Shown one piece after another: positions 26,601 to 34,833 of a DNA stretch of 64,000 nt. The notes under the pieces are model-generated. The model had not been told where the DNA came from, ran no database searches, and worked only from the letters and a program-made list of their open reading frames with translations. A program made the translations under genes and the position numbers. The DNA is from Candidatus Ozemibacter sibiricus (GTDB lineage Bacteria > Muiribacteriota > Ozemobacteria > Ozemobacterales > Ozemobacteraceae): the NCBI GenBank assembly GCA_003327425.1, contig QOQW01000005.1, positions 186,001-250,000 on the forward strand, given 5' to 3'. Position 1 is the stretch's first letter; every line of letters begins with the position of its first letter.

Positions 26601-27538
26601 AAGTTCTCGATCGTGAGGGTGGTGCCGGGAAGGACCGTGAACGGACCGGAAGCGAGGGGAAGATAGGCCTCGGCGGCGAACTCGAGCTGGTAGGTACCGC
26701 TGGCCAGGCCATGCAGCTGGAAATTGCCGGCCGGATCGGTCAACGTCACGGCGGCGGTCTGGCCGGGCAACGGCAGGCGTCGGGCCAGCACCAGAATGCC
26801 CGCCTGGGCGGGGTTGGTCTTGCCGGCCAGGATGCCGGTGCCGGGCTGCGACACCGGGGCCAGCGTCAGCACCCCGACGTTGTGGGTGGCGCCCGGGGGC
26901 ACGACGACCGGCAGCGGCGCGGTCAGGGCGAACCCACCGAGGGTGGCCCGCAGCGAAAAGGTGGTGCTGGCCGGCACGTTGGAGATGGTGAAGGCCCCGG
27001 TTTCATCGGTCAGGGCGACGAACGAGGTGCCTTGCAGGTAGACCAGTCCTCCCGCCAGGGTGGGAGCCCCGGGCGCGCTGATCTGACCAGCAATCGTGCC
27101 GGTCGGCGTGATCAGGGCATTGACTTCGGTGATGGCGCCCAGGACGATGCCGGGTTGCGCGAACTGATGGGTGGCATCCATGATGGCCACCAGGGTGTAC
27201 TCGCCCACCGGGATCTGCTCGAAGGCATACCGCCCACTCTGATCGCTGGTCGTGGAATACGCGCCGTTGATGGCTCCGGCCCGCATGGTGCCGTGCACGG
27301 CCGCCAGGCGATCGAGACCGGCCTGTTCGGCCACCGCGGTCGGATACAGGGCGACGACGGCATTGGCCACGGGGCGGCCGTTGTAGGAGACGATCCCGCG
27401 CAGCGAGGCGAACGAACCCGTTGCGACCGGACCCATGGGGTTGGTCGTGCCGCCGCCTCCTCCGCCGCCGCCACAACCGATCATCAGGCCGATGGCCAGA
27501 AGCAACGTGCCGAACACCAGGATGGGGGGCTTCTTCAT
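23624..27538 (-). CDS. Large surface lipoprotein with repeated carboxypeptidase-regulatory-like domains
   Basis: A 1304-residue predicted lipoprotein. The signal peptide ends in the lipobox MIGC, followed by a Gly8 run and Thr. About eight to nine beta-sandwich repeats of the carboxypeptidase-regulatory/Cna-B type follow to about residue 800, marked by recurring GxFxFxxxPxGTYxL patterns (SGRYAFEQIPVGEYTL, SGKFVFSGIPSGTYDF). Three adjacent repeats share the KTxxLADExDNxGLxLLL pattern. Then come a TIG-like stretch, a fibronectin-III-like stretch (TYTVTVRGLRG) and a C-terminal region of about 270 residues that looks like a beta-propeller (VFAALDSTHVYVTDGANN). The start at 27538 has GAGGAG upstream. 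An extracellular structural or binding role is likely; it follows a smaller lipoprotein with one similar domain. Confidence 0.87.
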   Translation of the reverse strand: MKKPPILVFGTLLLAIGLMIGCGGGGGGGGTTNPMGPVATGSFASLRGIVSYNGRPVANAVVALYPTAVAEQAGLDRLAAVHGTMRAGAINGAYSTTSDQSGRYAFEQIPVGEYTLVAIMDATHQFAQPGIVLGAITEVNALITPTGTIAGQISAPGAPTLAGGLVYLQGTSFVALTDETGAFTISNVPASTTFSLRATLGGFALTAPLPVVVPPGATHNVGVLTLAPVSQPGTGILAGKTNPAQAGILVLARRLPLPGQTAAVTLTDPAGNFQLHGLASGTYQLEFAAEAYLPLASGPFTVLPGTTLTIENFVLTPRSTTLPTATLNGVATKTLLLAHETTNGGINLMLVNPSGSHMAVTESNGGFSFTVPHGTWRLVALSPWALVNGPNAGLTVINGSATISVPGTTLSGLLTVSLLAPPGPRYQFTGRITKQVRLGDEIDNSGLNLLLTSPNGATFFAVTNGAGDFIFDNLPADTYALSLAGRYELNPTPYTFTITTSNHVNTTLVARPVVPPGAVFTFEGTIAKTPRLADEFDNGGLSLLLRQMPPGNLSFTSITDPSGKFVFSGIPSGTYDFSVQGRYRLNTPTATDTVVLNANVNRSYSAVPLPPKPVAVVFGTVLKTQFVMPGENHSGIVVQLASTTDNFLMEVETDAVGSFSFPAIPIGWYDIRIRSRDYRPAGVLPPIEVVTPNTGYPTVINVNPIALFTGTVEGQLDFTNVPAGKTLEVVLTNSATKARFEVMTDPTGRFRFENIPPTSGNDYVLSLPPDQGYGFGMAIPPFALASKQLVQINGMAAIPLNLTAPGIVSYTIDASYNLQVNGTNLFDNPVRTKASANGIDLPPALTPWPGGQAIFQIRDLAPGTYTLRLTNPDGSQAVASTPLFRNLDGLAPGSLAIDPRPTQVEVKWPPIPFATAYRATITDGLATQTIETSATIVTFGNVRPNITYTVTVRGLRGSITGPVAISSPFPTPPSPTEYSSLVGDIDWTSDPFVDAALVPGQNILIKTSGGTYYLRAVNPSSALVVATMTIGSNDVFAALDSTHVYVTDGANNLLKMYDGDLVGPIGSPLALTSGSTERLLTVEPETRRIALFEHEPGSSTCQVRVLDDSLNVIYATSTLPLNGNSPYNFAILLRNNGRYFILAYNVAIGGPRLEGFDASDGFESRGLRTDFTESIRGLMALTPTTFGVGTQNATYYNTAFTSFYLNEKNVEQIDTVSPGLGRGVADGRGGYWGILQGSTPPAFFVKADAKGQPTSLFFADNPPEFSFLPLSGQSVFYDDVRKRVYVLCADGPTNNLLIRSFDPR

Positions 27539-27567
27539 ACGTTCACTCCTCAATCGATCCTGAGCGA

Positions 27568-28233
27568 TCATTCGACGATGATCCCGCTGATGGTTTCAGA
27601 CTGGTAATCCTTCCGTTGGATGACCAGGTCATAGGTGCCGGGCGGCAGATCGACGAACCGGTAGAATCCTTGGGCGTCAGAGGTCGTGCTGGCCACTTGC
27701 GTTCCGGCCCGGAAGAGCGTGACGAGCGCTCCCTCGACCGGAGTCCCGGTATTTTTGTCGAGGACGAATCCCTGGATGCCGGTGGCCGTGACCACGGCGG
27801 CGGGCAGGCTTTCGACCTCGATGTCATTGAGACGCCACGCTCCCTCTTCGAAGAGCATGCGGAAACGGATGAGCGATTGCCCGACCGCCAGGTCGCGGTA
27901 GAGGTAAGACGTGTGAATGATGGCCTCATTGGCGGAGAGATATTCCACTCGGTCCACGCGAAGTTCCCAGAGGTCTTCGGAGAAGAAGTCCCGAAAACGG
28001 ATGGTTCCCATCGAGGTCGAGGATGGAGATGTGGTTGTGGTCTGAGCCATCAGCAGCAGGGGGCCTCCGGATTCTTGCCAGGTGGCCATGTGCGACCGCA
28101 GGGCGACATCGGGAGGCGGTGCCAGGAGGGGCCGGGGCCCGGCTTCTTGTCTTCCCTGGCAGCCGGCCAGCAGGATCGACATGGCCATCAGGCCGATACA
28201 ACCAAGAATCCATCTCGGCGAAGGAATGCTCAT
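27568..28233 (-). CDS. Lipoprotein with one carboxypeptidase-regulatory-like domain
   Basis: A 221-residue predicted lipoprotein: hydrophobic signal with lipobox LAGC, a low-complexity linker, a central alpha/beta region of about 90 residues resembling an NTF2/SnoaL-like fold (IIHTSYLYRDLAVGQ...FRMLFEEGAWRLNDIEVE), and a C-terminal carboxypeptidase-regulatory domain (GFVLDKNTGTPVEGALVTLF...GFYRFVDLPPGTYDLVI). The start at 28233 has GGGAGG upstream. It ends 29 bases before the large lipoprotein gene and shares its last domain type, so the pair is likely an operon. The central-domain assignment is weak. Confidence 0.8.
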   Translation of the reverse strand: MSIPSPRWILGCIGLMAMSILLAGCQGRQEAGPRPLLAPPPDVALRSHMATWQESGGPLLLMAQTTTTSPSSTSMGTIRFRDFFSEDLWELRVDRVEYLSANEAIIHTSYLYRDLAVGQSLIRFRMLFEEGAWRLNDIEVESLPAAVVTATGIQGFVLDKNTGTPVEGALVTLFRAGTQVASTTSDAQGFYRFVDLPPGTYDLVIQRKDYQSETISGIIVE

Positions 28234-28264
28234 ACGACCTCCCGGAGAGATCATCTACGCCAGC

Positions 28265-28293
28265 AGTCTACTCCTCCGTGGCTCGAACTTCAA
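28265..28293 (-). promoter_or_regulatory. Promoter of the two-lipoprotein operon
   Basis: On the minus strand TTGAAG (28288-28293) and TAGACT (28265-28270) are 17 bases apart, about 30 bases before the start at 28233. Confidence 0.55.
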
Positions 28294-28425
28294 CATATGG
28301 CCGCAGGGGCGTCCCCCCTGAAGATCCACGGTCCTGCGGGCGCCAGAACCGGGGTGACCCCCGACGGGGCGGAAGGTGGTGGGGAATGCTGGGAATGGCG
28401 GTTAAAGGCTGTTCCCGCGGCCGGT

Positions 28426-28842
<417 letters not shown>

Positions 28843-28871
28843 GCAGACTCCTTCCTTCAGGTGATTCGGCC

Positions 28872-28900
28872 TTGACGGCCGGCTGTTCGCAGGGTATACC
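28872..28900 (+). promoter_or_regulatory. Promoter for the small zinc-ribbon gene
   Basis: TTGACG (28872-28877) and TATACC (28895-28900) are 17 bases apart, 45 bases before ATG 28946. The -10 lies in GGTATACC, a palindrome, so the opposite strand presents the same hexamer toward yjbQ. Confidence 0.65.
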
Positions 28901-28945
28901 TGAGGCGTCGCCAACGCAATCCACCCATGAACAGGAATCTGCACC

Positions 28946-29227
28946 ATGCTTGAACGAATTGACCGACTCGTGTTCTATTTCCAGATCGAATGCGCCATGT
29001 GCCACAACCTGCTCAAGGTCAGCCACGTGGTCATGGAAGAGCAGAAGGGCATTCTGATCTGCTCTCTATGCGGCAAAAGCATCAAGGTGCCCGATCCCGA
29101 GATGATCATCAAGGCCTCGAAAGACCTCAACGCCTACCTCGGCGACAACCTCAACGCCAAATTCATCAAACTCATCTTGAACGACAAGTTCAAAGTCGAG
29201 GATGCCGTGCCGGCGGCCGGGCACTGA
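28946..29227 (+). CDS. Small zinc-ribbon-like protein, function unknown
   Basis: A 93-residue protein with two CxxC pairs, CAMC (residues 17-20) and CSLC (about 39-42), spaced as in a zinc ribbon, followed by a helical C-terminal half ([26 protein letters not shown]). CAGGAA lies upstream of ATG 28946 and a good promoter precedes it. Lack of signal peptide or membrane helix suggests a cytoplasmic protein. I do not recognise a family. It stands alone between two divergent/convergent neighbours. Confidence 0.75.
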   Translation: MLERIDRLVFYFQIECAMCHNLLKVSHVVMEEQKGILICSLCGKSIKVPDPEMIIKASKDLNAYLGDNLNAKFIKLILNDKFKVEDAVPAAGH

Positions 29228-29268
29228 TGCTCATGTCGCTCGGCGCGGGGTGCGCGCGGCGATGTGGC

Positions 29269-29829
29269 TCACTTCTCCAGCCGAGCCAGAACCCCGCGGT
29301 TGACCTCGGCCACCGAGGTCGGGGCACTCAGCGCTTCGATGAGGGCGGCGGCGAACTCGAAGGTGGTGCCGGCCGCCCGTGAGGTGATGAAGCGCCCATC
29401 GATGACCACCCGGCTTTCATCGTAGACCACCCCGGCCATCTTCTCGCGCATGGCGGGGTGAGATGTCAGGCGTCGCCCCTGGGCGACTCCAGCTGCCACC
29501 AGCACCGTCGGCGCCGCGCAGATGGCGGCCAGCCAGACGTCGTTGGCCGCCAGCCGACGGATCAGATCCAGCACTCGCGCGTCGTTGGCCAGATGTCGGA
29601 TGCCTTCGAGCCCGCCGGGCAGAACCAGCGCGCGGCAGTCAGCGGCGGCGAGCCGGTCGAACGGCAGGTCCGGGAGCATGGCGATGCCGCGCGATCCGGT
29701 CACCGGTTCGACCCGATCGGCAAGGGACACGGTCTGCACCGGCAGGCCGGCCCGTCGCAGCATATCGACGGTGATGACAAGCTCCATCTCTTCGAATCCG
29801 GGGGCCATCAGAACATAGACGTTGGACAT
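29269..29829 (-). CDS. DJ-1/PfpI family protein
   Basis: A 186-residue member of the DJ-1/ThiJ/PfpI superfamily. The conserved acid is in APGFEEMELVI and the nucleophile-elbow cysteine in AAICAAPTVLVAAG; ALVLPGGLEGIRHL is the glutamine-amidotransferase-like strand-turn. DJ-1-type members act in glyoxal or protein-glycation repair and oxidative stress; the exact activity here cannot be told. The start at 29829 has AGGAGAT upstream. It lies 38 bases after the TPR metallopeptidase gene on the same strand, so the two are probably co-transcribed. Confidence 0.9.
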   Translation of the reverse strand: MSNVYVLMAPGFEEMELVITVDMLRRAGLPVQTVSLADRVEPVTGSRGIAMLPDLPFDRLAAADCRALVLPGGLEGIRHLANDARVLDLIRRLAANDVWLAAICAAPTVLVAAGVAQGRRLTSHPAMREKMAGVVYDESRVVIDGRFITSRAAGTTFEFAAALIEALSAPTSVAEVNRGVLARLEK

Positions 29830-29867
29830 GCTTCGATCTCCTGCGGTGGGATGGACGGCAGCGTGGG

Positions 29868-31217
29868 TCACTCGGCGCGGATGAACTCGGTCAGCTCGGT
29901 CTCGAAGTCGCTCATGTTGCGCCCCGTGCCGCTTTCGATGGCCTCTTCGATGGGGCGGCCTCGCGCCAGGACCTGGAAGATCTCGAGGAGGGCCGGCAGG
30001 CCGAATCGCTGCAGCAGAAAGGCCACCGCCACCTTCGAGTGGATGTATTTCAGAGAGATCTCTTCGTCGTTGCCTTTCGTCTTCATGTTCAGCTCGATAG
30101 CATTCAAGCGGGGAAACGACGGGAGAGTCTTGAACTTCGTTTCGAACAGGTGCCGGTCGGCCGGGTGGAAGGCGAAGCCGTCCCCATACCGGACCTTGGC
30201 CTCGTAATACTCGGCCAGCCCCTCGGTCAGCCAGGCGGGATGATTCCGATTGGTCAGGACGTTGACCAGAATGTGGGTCAGTTCGTGGGCGAACAGGCTT
30301 TTGATGCGGGGTCCATCCAAGGGACCGTCTTCGTAGGGCACCCCGATGCGAAGATTCTGGGCATAGCCGCCGACCCAGCCCTGGCTGTCATTGACCTGGT
30401 GGAAATCGGCCTTACGGTAGAAGACGACGAAGACCTTGCCCTCGGGCTTGACCTGCAGCTCGCCGGCCACGAGGTCGAACACCTCGTCGAGCGTATCGAG
30501 GGCCATGGCGGCGAGATCGTCGCGGGTGGGCCCGCTGAACTGGACGACGAAGCGGTGGCTCTCCATGGCGTCGCCGCCGCCGGTGGCCGCTTCCTGGCGC
30601 TGCGCTTTCTCGATCCGCTCGCGCAGTTCGGCTGCTTCTTCGCTGCTGGGGCGCATGGTCAGGGCGGTTTCCCAGACGTCGATGGCGCGATCGAACTGGC
30701 GCAGCTCGGCATAGGTGCGGCCCAGGGAGATCAACGTCGGGACATGGTCGGGTTTCAGGTCGCGGGCTTTTTCGAGAAAGTTGACGGCCTCGTCGTAGCG
30801 CAGCAGGGAACGACAGATGAAGCCGGCCAGCAGTTGATTGTGGAAATCTTCGGGGGCCAGGGCGAGAGCCCGCTGGATGTGCTCGTAGGCCAGGTTGGCG
30901 TCGCCGACTTCGTAGCCGGCTCTGGCCAGTTCATACGCCAGCCGTTCGTCGTCGGGGGCGAACTCCAGGGCTTCCTGGAGGTAGCCCAGCCGCTCGTCAG
31001 CGGCAAGGTCGGGTTGCGTCGAACGGATACGCAGCAGGGTGGCCATCTTCTGGCGCAGCTCGTCGGTGGCCTCGCCGCGGTCGATCTGCTGGCGAAGGGC
31101 CTCGATGCGGCGGGTGAGATCGGTCCATTGGTCGGCTTGGCCAGGGATGGGGAGAAGGAAGAAGCCGACGGCCAGGCCGAGGCTGGCTACCAGTGGCAGC
31201 AAGGAGCGGCGGAACAT
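29868..31217 (-). CDS. TPR protein with C-terminal gluzincin (MA-like) metallopeptidase domain
   Basis: A 449-residue exported protein. A signal peptide (LLPLVASLGLAVGFFLLPIPGQAD) is followed by TPR repeats to about residue 210 (for example LGRTYAELRQFDRAIDVWETAL) and a metallopeptidase domain with HELTH (HExxH zinc motif) and the downstream glutamate ligand in TEGLAEYYE. Likely a periplasmic or surface protease or chaperone. ATG 31217 is preferred because GGGAGGTG lies upstream and a TAGAAT -10-like hexamer overlaps the alternative ATG at 31244. Confidence 0.88.
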   Translation of the reverse strand: MFRRSLLPLVASLGLAVGFFLLPIPGQADQWTDLTRRIEALRQQIDRGEATDELRQKMATLLRIRSTQPDLAADERLGYLQEALEFAPDDERLAYELARAGYEVGDANLAYEHIQRALALAPEDFHNQLLAGFICRSLLRYDEAVNFLEKARDLKPDHVPTLISLGRTYAELRQFDRAIDVWETALTMRPSSEEAAELRERIEKAQRQEAATGGGDAMESHRFVVQFSGPTRDDLAAMALDTLDEVFDLVAGELQVKPEGKVFVVFYRKADFHQVNDSQGWVGGYAQNLRIGVPYEDGPLDGPRIKSLFAHELTHILVNVLTNRNHPAWLTEGLAEYYEAKVRYGDGFAFHPADRHLFETKFKTLPSFPRLNAIELNMKTKGNDEEISLKYIHSKVAVAFLLQRFGLPALLEIFQVLARGRPIEEAIESGTGRNMSDFETELTEFIRAE

Positions 31218-31309
31218 CGACAGGCGCACCTCCCTCCCCTTCATTCTACACCGATCCAGGAGATGATGAACAGGTCGCCCTGCCGGAGACCAGGGGATCG
31301 CGCCATGCG

Positions 31310-31338
31310 TTGACAGAATCCCTGGTCCTTTCTATAAT
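31310..31338 (+). promoter_or_regulatory. Near-consensus sigma-70 promoter
   Basis: TTGACA (31310-31315), 17-base spacer, TATAAT (31333-31338): both hexamers are perfect. It drives the two-helix membrane protein at 31370, whose ATG is 31 bases after the -10. Confidence 0.9.
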
Positions 31339-31369
31339 CCGCACCATTCCCACTGGAAGGAGTCTGGAC

Positions 31370-31675
31370 ATGCCCTCACCCGAAGTTCTCGAACGGCGCC
31401 TGCGCATTATGAGTTTCATCTTCGTGGCGATCGGCATTCTGCTGACGATCGGCAATTCCGTGATCGCTTCCCAGTTGGCCGCAGGAGCCCTGACCCCTGC
31501 CCAGCTCGCCAATCTGCCGCAGGGCGAGGTGATGGCGAAGCTGCTGACACAGGTGGCTTACGATGGGTTCGCCAATCGGTGCCTGGGCACGGGGCTGTTT
31601 TTCATCCAGCTGGGTATCCTGTTCTTCGTCTATCTGCTGTTCAGCAAGGTCCGGATCATCGAGGGGACGATGTAG
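31370..31675 (+). CDS. Small two-helix membrane protein, function unknown
   Basis: A 101-residue protein with two predicted transmembrane helices: IMSFIFVAIGILLTIGNSVIA near the N-terminus and a second, GLFFIQLGILFFVYLLF, near the C-terminus, joined by a loop of about 35 residues. AAGGAG lies eight bases before ATG 31370. It has the strongest promoter in the window, so it may be abundant. No family recognised. It converges on the GT9 gene after 17 bases. Confidence 0.8.
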   Translation: MPSPEVLERRLRIMSFIFVAIGILLTIGNSVIASQLAAGALTPAQLANLPQGEVMAKLLTQVAYDGFANRCLGTGLFFIQLGILFFVYLLFSKVRIIEGTM

Positions 31676-31692
31676 GCCCTTCGTTGCCCTGG

Positions 31693-32934
31693 TCAATCGA
31701 GGGCGAGAAGAGCGGGGCGGAGGATCTCGTACACCTGCTCGGGCGTGATGACCCGCAGGCAGACATTGTCGTCGCATGGGGTCTTGCGATGGTTGGCCGC
31801 GCTGACGCAGGGAGAACAGGCGAGGCCGGCATAGATCGGGGTGGTCGGGCCGAGCGATCCATAGAGGCGGGGCGTTTCGGGGCCGAAGAAGACGTAGGTG
31901 GGAAGGGCGGTGACGGCCGCGAAGTGGGCCGGCCCTGAATCATTGCTGAGCATGAAGGCGGCCTGGCGATAGAGGGCGGGCAGTTCGGCGAGAGTGGTGG
32001 CGCCAGCGAAGTTGGCGCAGCGGTCGCCACCAGGGGCTTGTCGCAAGGCGGCCGGGATGGCGTCGAGTCCGTCGCGTTCGCTGGGAGCCCCGGTCAGCAG
32101 GATGAAGACCCGCGGGTGGCGTTCGAGGATGAGCCGCGCCAGAGCGATGTAGTTGGCTTGCGGCCACCGGCGCAGCGGTAGCAGATCGCTGGCGTTGGCG
32201 TTGAACAGGACCAGGCGATGCTGCGCTGGATCATAGGTCGGCGCCCATTCCTGGATGCGAGTGCGCATGGCGGCTTCCTCGGCCGGGGTGACGACCGCTT
32301 GCGGCAGGGCCAGCGCCGAGTCGGGAACCACGATCTTGGCGTAGGGGGTCTCGGGCTGCGTGGCGGTGACGGCATGGGCCAGGGCGAAGAAGTTCTTGGT
32401 GATGTGGATGTGCGGATTGTAGGCCACTTTGTGCGTCAACAGGTCGCCGCGGTAGAGACCTTCATTGGTGAAGGCGTGGAATCCCACCCGGCGGCGGGCG
32501 CCGCTGAGGCCGGTGAGCAGGGCGGTGAACCGGCTGAACAGCTCGAGGTCGACGACGGTGTCGATCCGGCGGCGGCGCGCCCAGATCAAGAAGGTCAGCG
32601 TGTCCCAGGCGAGGTGGAACAGCCCGTCTTCGCGGATGGTTCGGATGTTCTCTTCGGGAATGGGGCGCAGCAGATCGAGGCTGGCCTTGTTGCGAGCGAA
32701 GATGAGGAAGAACGGGACGAGGCCATGATCGCGTTGCAGGTGGCGCAGCACGGGATCGACCAGGATGGTGCTGCCCATTTCTGACAACTCGATGAACAAG
32801 ACGTGGCGGGGCGGCTGGGGGGGGCGTGGGAACAGCCATTCCCAGGCCTTGACGGCGAGGGTGACCAGGAACGTCAGGGGGATGCCGACCCAGTAGTCGA
32901 TGGCGCGCATGGTGTCGATCTGCATGGCGCCCAT
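31693..32934 (-). CDS. Glycosyltransferase family 9 (heptosyltransferase-like)
   Basis: About 413 residues of GT9 type, the family of ADP-heptose:LPS heptosyltransferases. The GT-B fold shows the N-terminal HVLFIELSEMGSTILVDPVL, the central VVDLELFSRFTALL, and the C-terminal donor-binding LSNDSGPAHFAAVTALPTYVFFGPETP. A membrane-proximal hydrophobic segment (IPLTFLVTLAVKAWEWLF) precedes the catalytic domain, unusual for cytosolic heptosyltransferases. The start is uncertain; ATG 32934, 32925 and 32910 are in frame and none has a clear ribosome-binding site. Neighbours on the same strand are a GT39-type enzyme and a TMTC-like protein, suggesting a surface-glycan role. Confidence 0.88.
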   Translation of the reverse strand: MGAMQIDTMRAIDYWVGIPLTFLVTLAVKAWEWLFPRPPQPPRHVLFIELSEMGSTILVDPVLRHLQRDHGLVPFFLIFARNKASLDLLRPIPEENIRTIREDGLFHLAWDTLTFLIWARRRRIDTVVDLELFSRFTALLTGLSGARRRVGFHAFTNEGLYRGDLLTHKVAYNPHIHITKNFFALAHAVTATQPETPYAKIVVPDSALALPQAVVTPAEEAAMRTRIQEWAPTYDPAQHRLVLFNANASDLLPLRRWPQANYIALARLILERHPRVFILLTGAPSERDGLDAIPAALRQAPGGDRCANFAGATTLAELPALYRQAAFMLSNDSGPAHFAAVTALPTYVFFGPETPRLYGSLGPTTPIYAGLACSPCVSAANHRKTPCDDNVCLRVITPEQVYEILRPALLALD

Positions 32935-33056
32935 GATACGGTCGTCGGTGATCGGAGTCAAAGCGTCTGCAGGAAGCCAGAAATATCGTTGTCGTCAGCG
33001 GTGGGATGCTGCGCCACCGACCTTGCCCAGGCGGAGCAGGCGAACAAGTCGCGGGC

Positions 33057-34637
33057 TCAGGGAGATGGGGAGACCGGCCGACGGAACACCAGGGGTTCGC
33101 GACTGCTCTGGAGGGTGGTGATGGTAATGGTGCGCAGCAACCGGCCGCGTGAGAAGATCGGGTGGCTCTCCGAGGCGTTGGGGCCGTGGAAGCGTTGGGA
33201 AAACCCTGCGGCTTCGGAATGCCGGCCTTCGTCGACATAGGCCAGATCGGTGCCAGGAGGCAGCGAGCGGTCGCCCCACCAGAAGGCCCATTGGCCGGCG
33301 CCGTTGACCTCGGCGATGCGGTCGGGGGGCAGGCCGCCGTAGAAGGCGACCAAGGCGGTCAGGGGCGCTCCTTGGCCGACGAAGAAAAGCCGCCGCCCGG
33401 TGCGTTCGTCGAACGCGCGCAGGGCGGTTCCCATCTGGGTCCAGCCGTGCAGGCGCGTCGAGACATCCGAACGGACGGGGATGGGCAGGAGCAGGGTCAG
33501 CGCCTGGAGGGCGGCGAGCACGGCGAGCAGCCCGGAGGTACCCAGGATCCAGAAGTGACGGCGCCGCGGGGTGGGCCCTTCCCTCAGCCATTCGGCGACC
33601 AGGGGCATGAGTGGCAGGTAGGCGACCTGCGGCCAGTTGGCCTCTACCTTCGAGCGCAGGCCGTTGTAGGCGAAGAAGCAGAGCATGGGCAGGCCGGCCG
33701 CCGCCAGGAAGAACCGCCGCTCGTCGCCGGTTCGCCAGGCTGCCTTCAAGCGCGTCAGGCCCACGATCCAGAGGGCGATCAGCAGCAACGGTCCGATGGT
33801 CACCACCTGACCGCCCAGGAAATCTCCGAGGTTGACCAAGAACGGACGAGGACTGGCCTGCAACCCGTGATGCAACTGGAAGCGGAGCGAAGCCCAGTCG
33901 TGTTCGAGGTTCCAGATCAGGACGGGGACGGTGCCCAGGGCGGCCAGGCCGACCATCAGCCAGAAGGGGCCGCGGCCGATCTGGGCGCGCAGCCGGGGAA
34001 AGGCCAGCATGGTGGCGGCGATGCCGGGCACCAGGAAGATCATGGTGTATTTCGACATGGCGCCCAGTCCGAGGGCCAGACCGGTCAACAGCCAGGGCCG
34101 AAGGCCGACCGGAGAGGCGGCCGGGGCCGGCTCGGCGGATGGAGGAGAGGCGCCAGGAGCGGCGGTGTCGGCCGCCGTCGCGTTGCCCAGAAGCTCCAGA
34201 AATGCGGTGGTGGCGGCGATCCAGGCCATGGCGAGCGGGACGTCGGGAGTGGTGATGAAGCCCAGGGCCAGCCCGGCCGGGGTCAGGTGGGGGAGGGCGG
34301 CGGCCAGACAGCCGGTACGAGCGCTGCCGAGATGGTCGCGGCCGATGACATACAGCAGCCAAGACACCACCCCGATGCCGATCCAGGCCGGCAACCGCAC
34401 GGCGACGACGCTGTCGCCGAAAACGAGGCGTCCCAGGGCGATGAGGTAGCCGACCATGGGCGGATGGTCGTAGTAGGACCAATCGGGCCGGCGAGCGTAT
34501 TCCCAGTAGTAGGCTTCATCCGGTGTCAGATCGAGCGCCAGCCCCAGAACCAGTCGCAGGGCCAGCCCGCCGAACCAGACCATCCAGAAGCGTCGTTCCC
34601 AAACGTCCGTTTCAGGCATCATGCTTTCCATTACCAT
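33057..34637 (-). CDS. Membrane glycosyltransferase of the GT39/GT83 (ArnT/PMT) type
   Basis: About 526 residues with many transmembrane helices. The signature near the N-terminus is LDLTPDEAYYWEYARRP followed by YYDHPPMVGYLI, characteristic of lipid-linked sugar transferases (ArnT-like and PMT_2). These use polyprenyl-phosphate sugars to glycosylate lipid A, proteins or glycans on the outer face of the membrane; the substrate here is unknown. An Ala/Pro-rich insertion (about residues 150-180) interrupts an outer loop. The C-terminal 120 residues form a soluble extracytoplasmic domain. Several in-frame ATG codons exist at the start; 34637 is the first, and no ribosome-binding site decides. 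Confidence 0.87.
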   Translation of the reverse strand: MVMESMMPETDVWERRFWMVWFGGLALRLVLGLALDLTPDEAYYWEYARRPDWSYYDHPPMVGYLIALGRLVFGDSVVAVRLPAWIGIGVVSWLLYVIGRDHLGSARTGCLAAALPHLTPAGLALGFITTPDVPLAMAWIAATTAFLELLGNATAADTAAPGASPPSAEPAPAASPVGLRPWLLTGLALGLGAMSKYTMIFLVPGIAATMLAFPRLRAQIGRGPFWLMVGLAALGTVPVLIWNLEHDWASLRFQLHHGLQASPRPFLVNLGDFLGGQVVTIGPLLLIALWIVGLTRLKAAWRTGDERRFFLAAAGLPMLCFFAYNGLRSKVEANWPQVAYLPLMPLVAEWLREGPTPRRRHFWILGTSGLLAVLAALQALTLLLPIPVRSDVSTRLHGWTQMGTALRAFDERTGRRLFFVGQGAPLTALVAFYGGLPPDRIAEVNGAGQWAFWWGDRSLPPGTDLAYVDEGRHSEAAGFSQRFHGPNASESHPIFSRGRLLRTITITTLQSSREPLVFRRPVSPSP

Positions 34638-34833
34638 CTGTTCCAAGACCGAGCAAGGGGGGGAGGTTCATTTGGTTCTGGGTGGGCCGAGAGGCTTGGG
34701 CCCCGCACGGATCACAGGCTCGCAGAGCGTGGCGCCGGCAAGGAACCGCCGGTTCGATGCCACGTTCCCTGTTTCGTGGGTGTTCAGGCCATCGCGGTTC
34801 GGTCGGCGTGGCAACCTCTTGGCGTCGCCTTCG

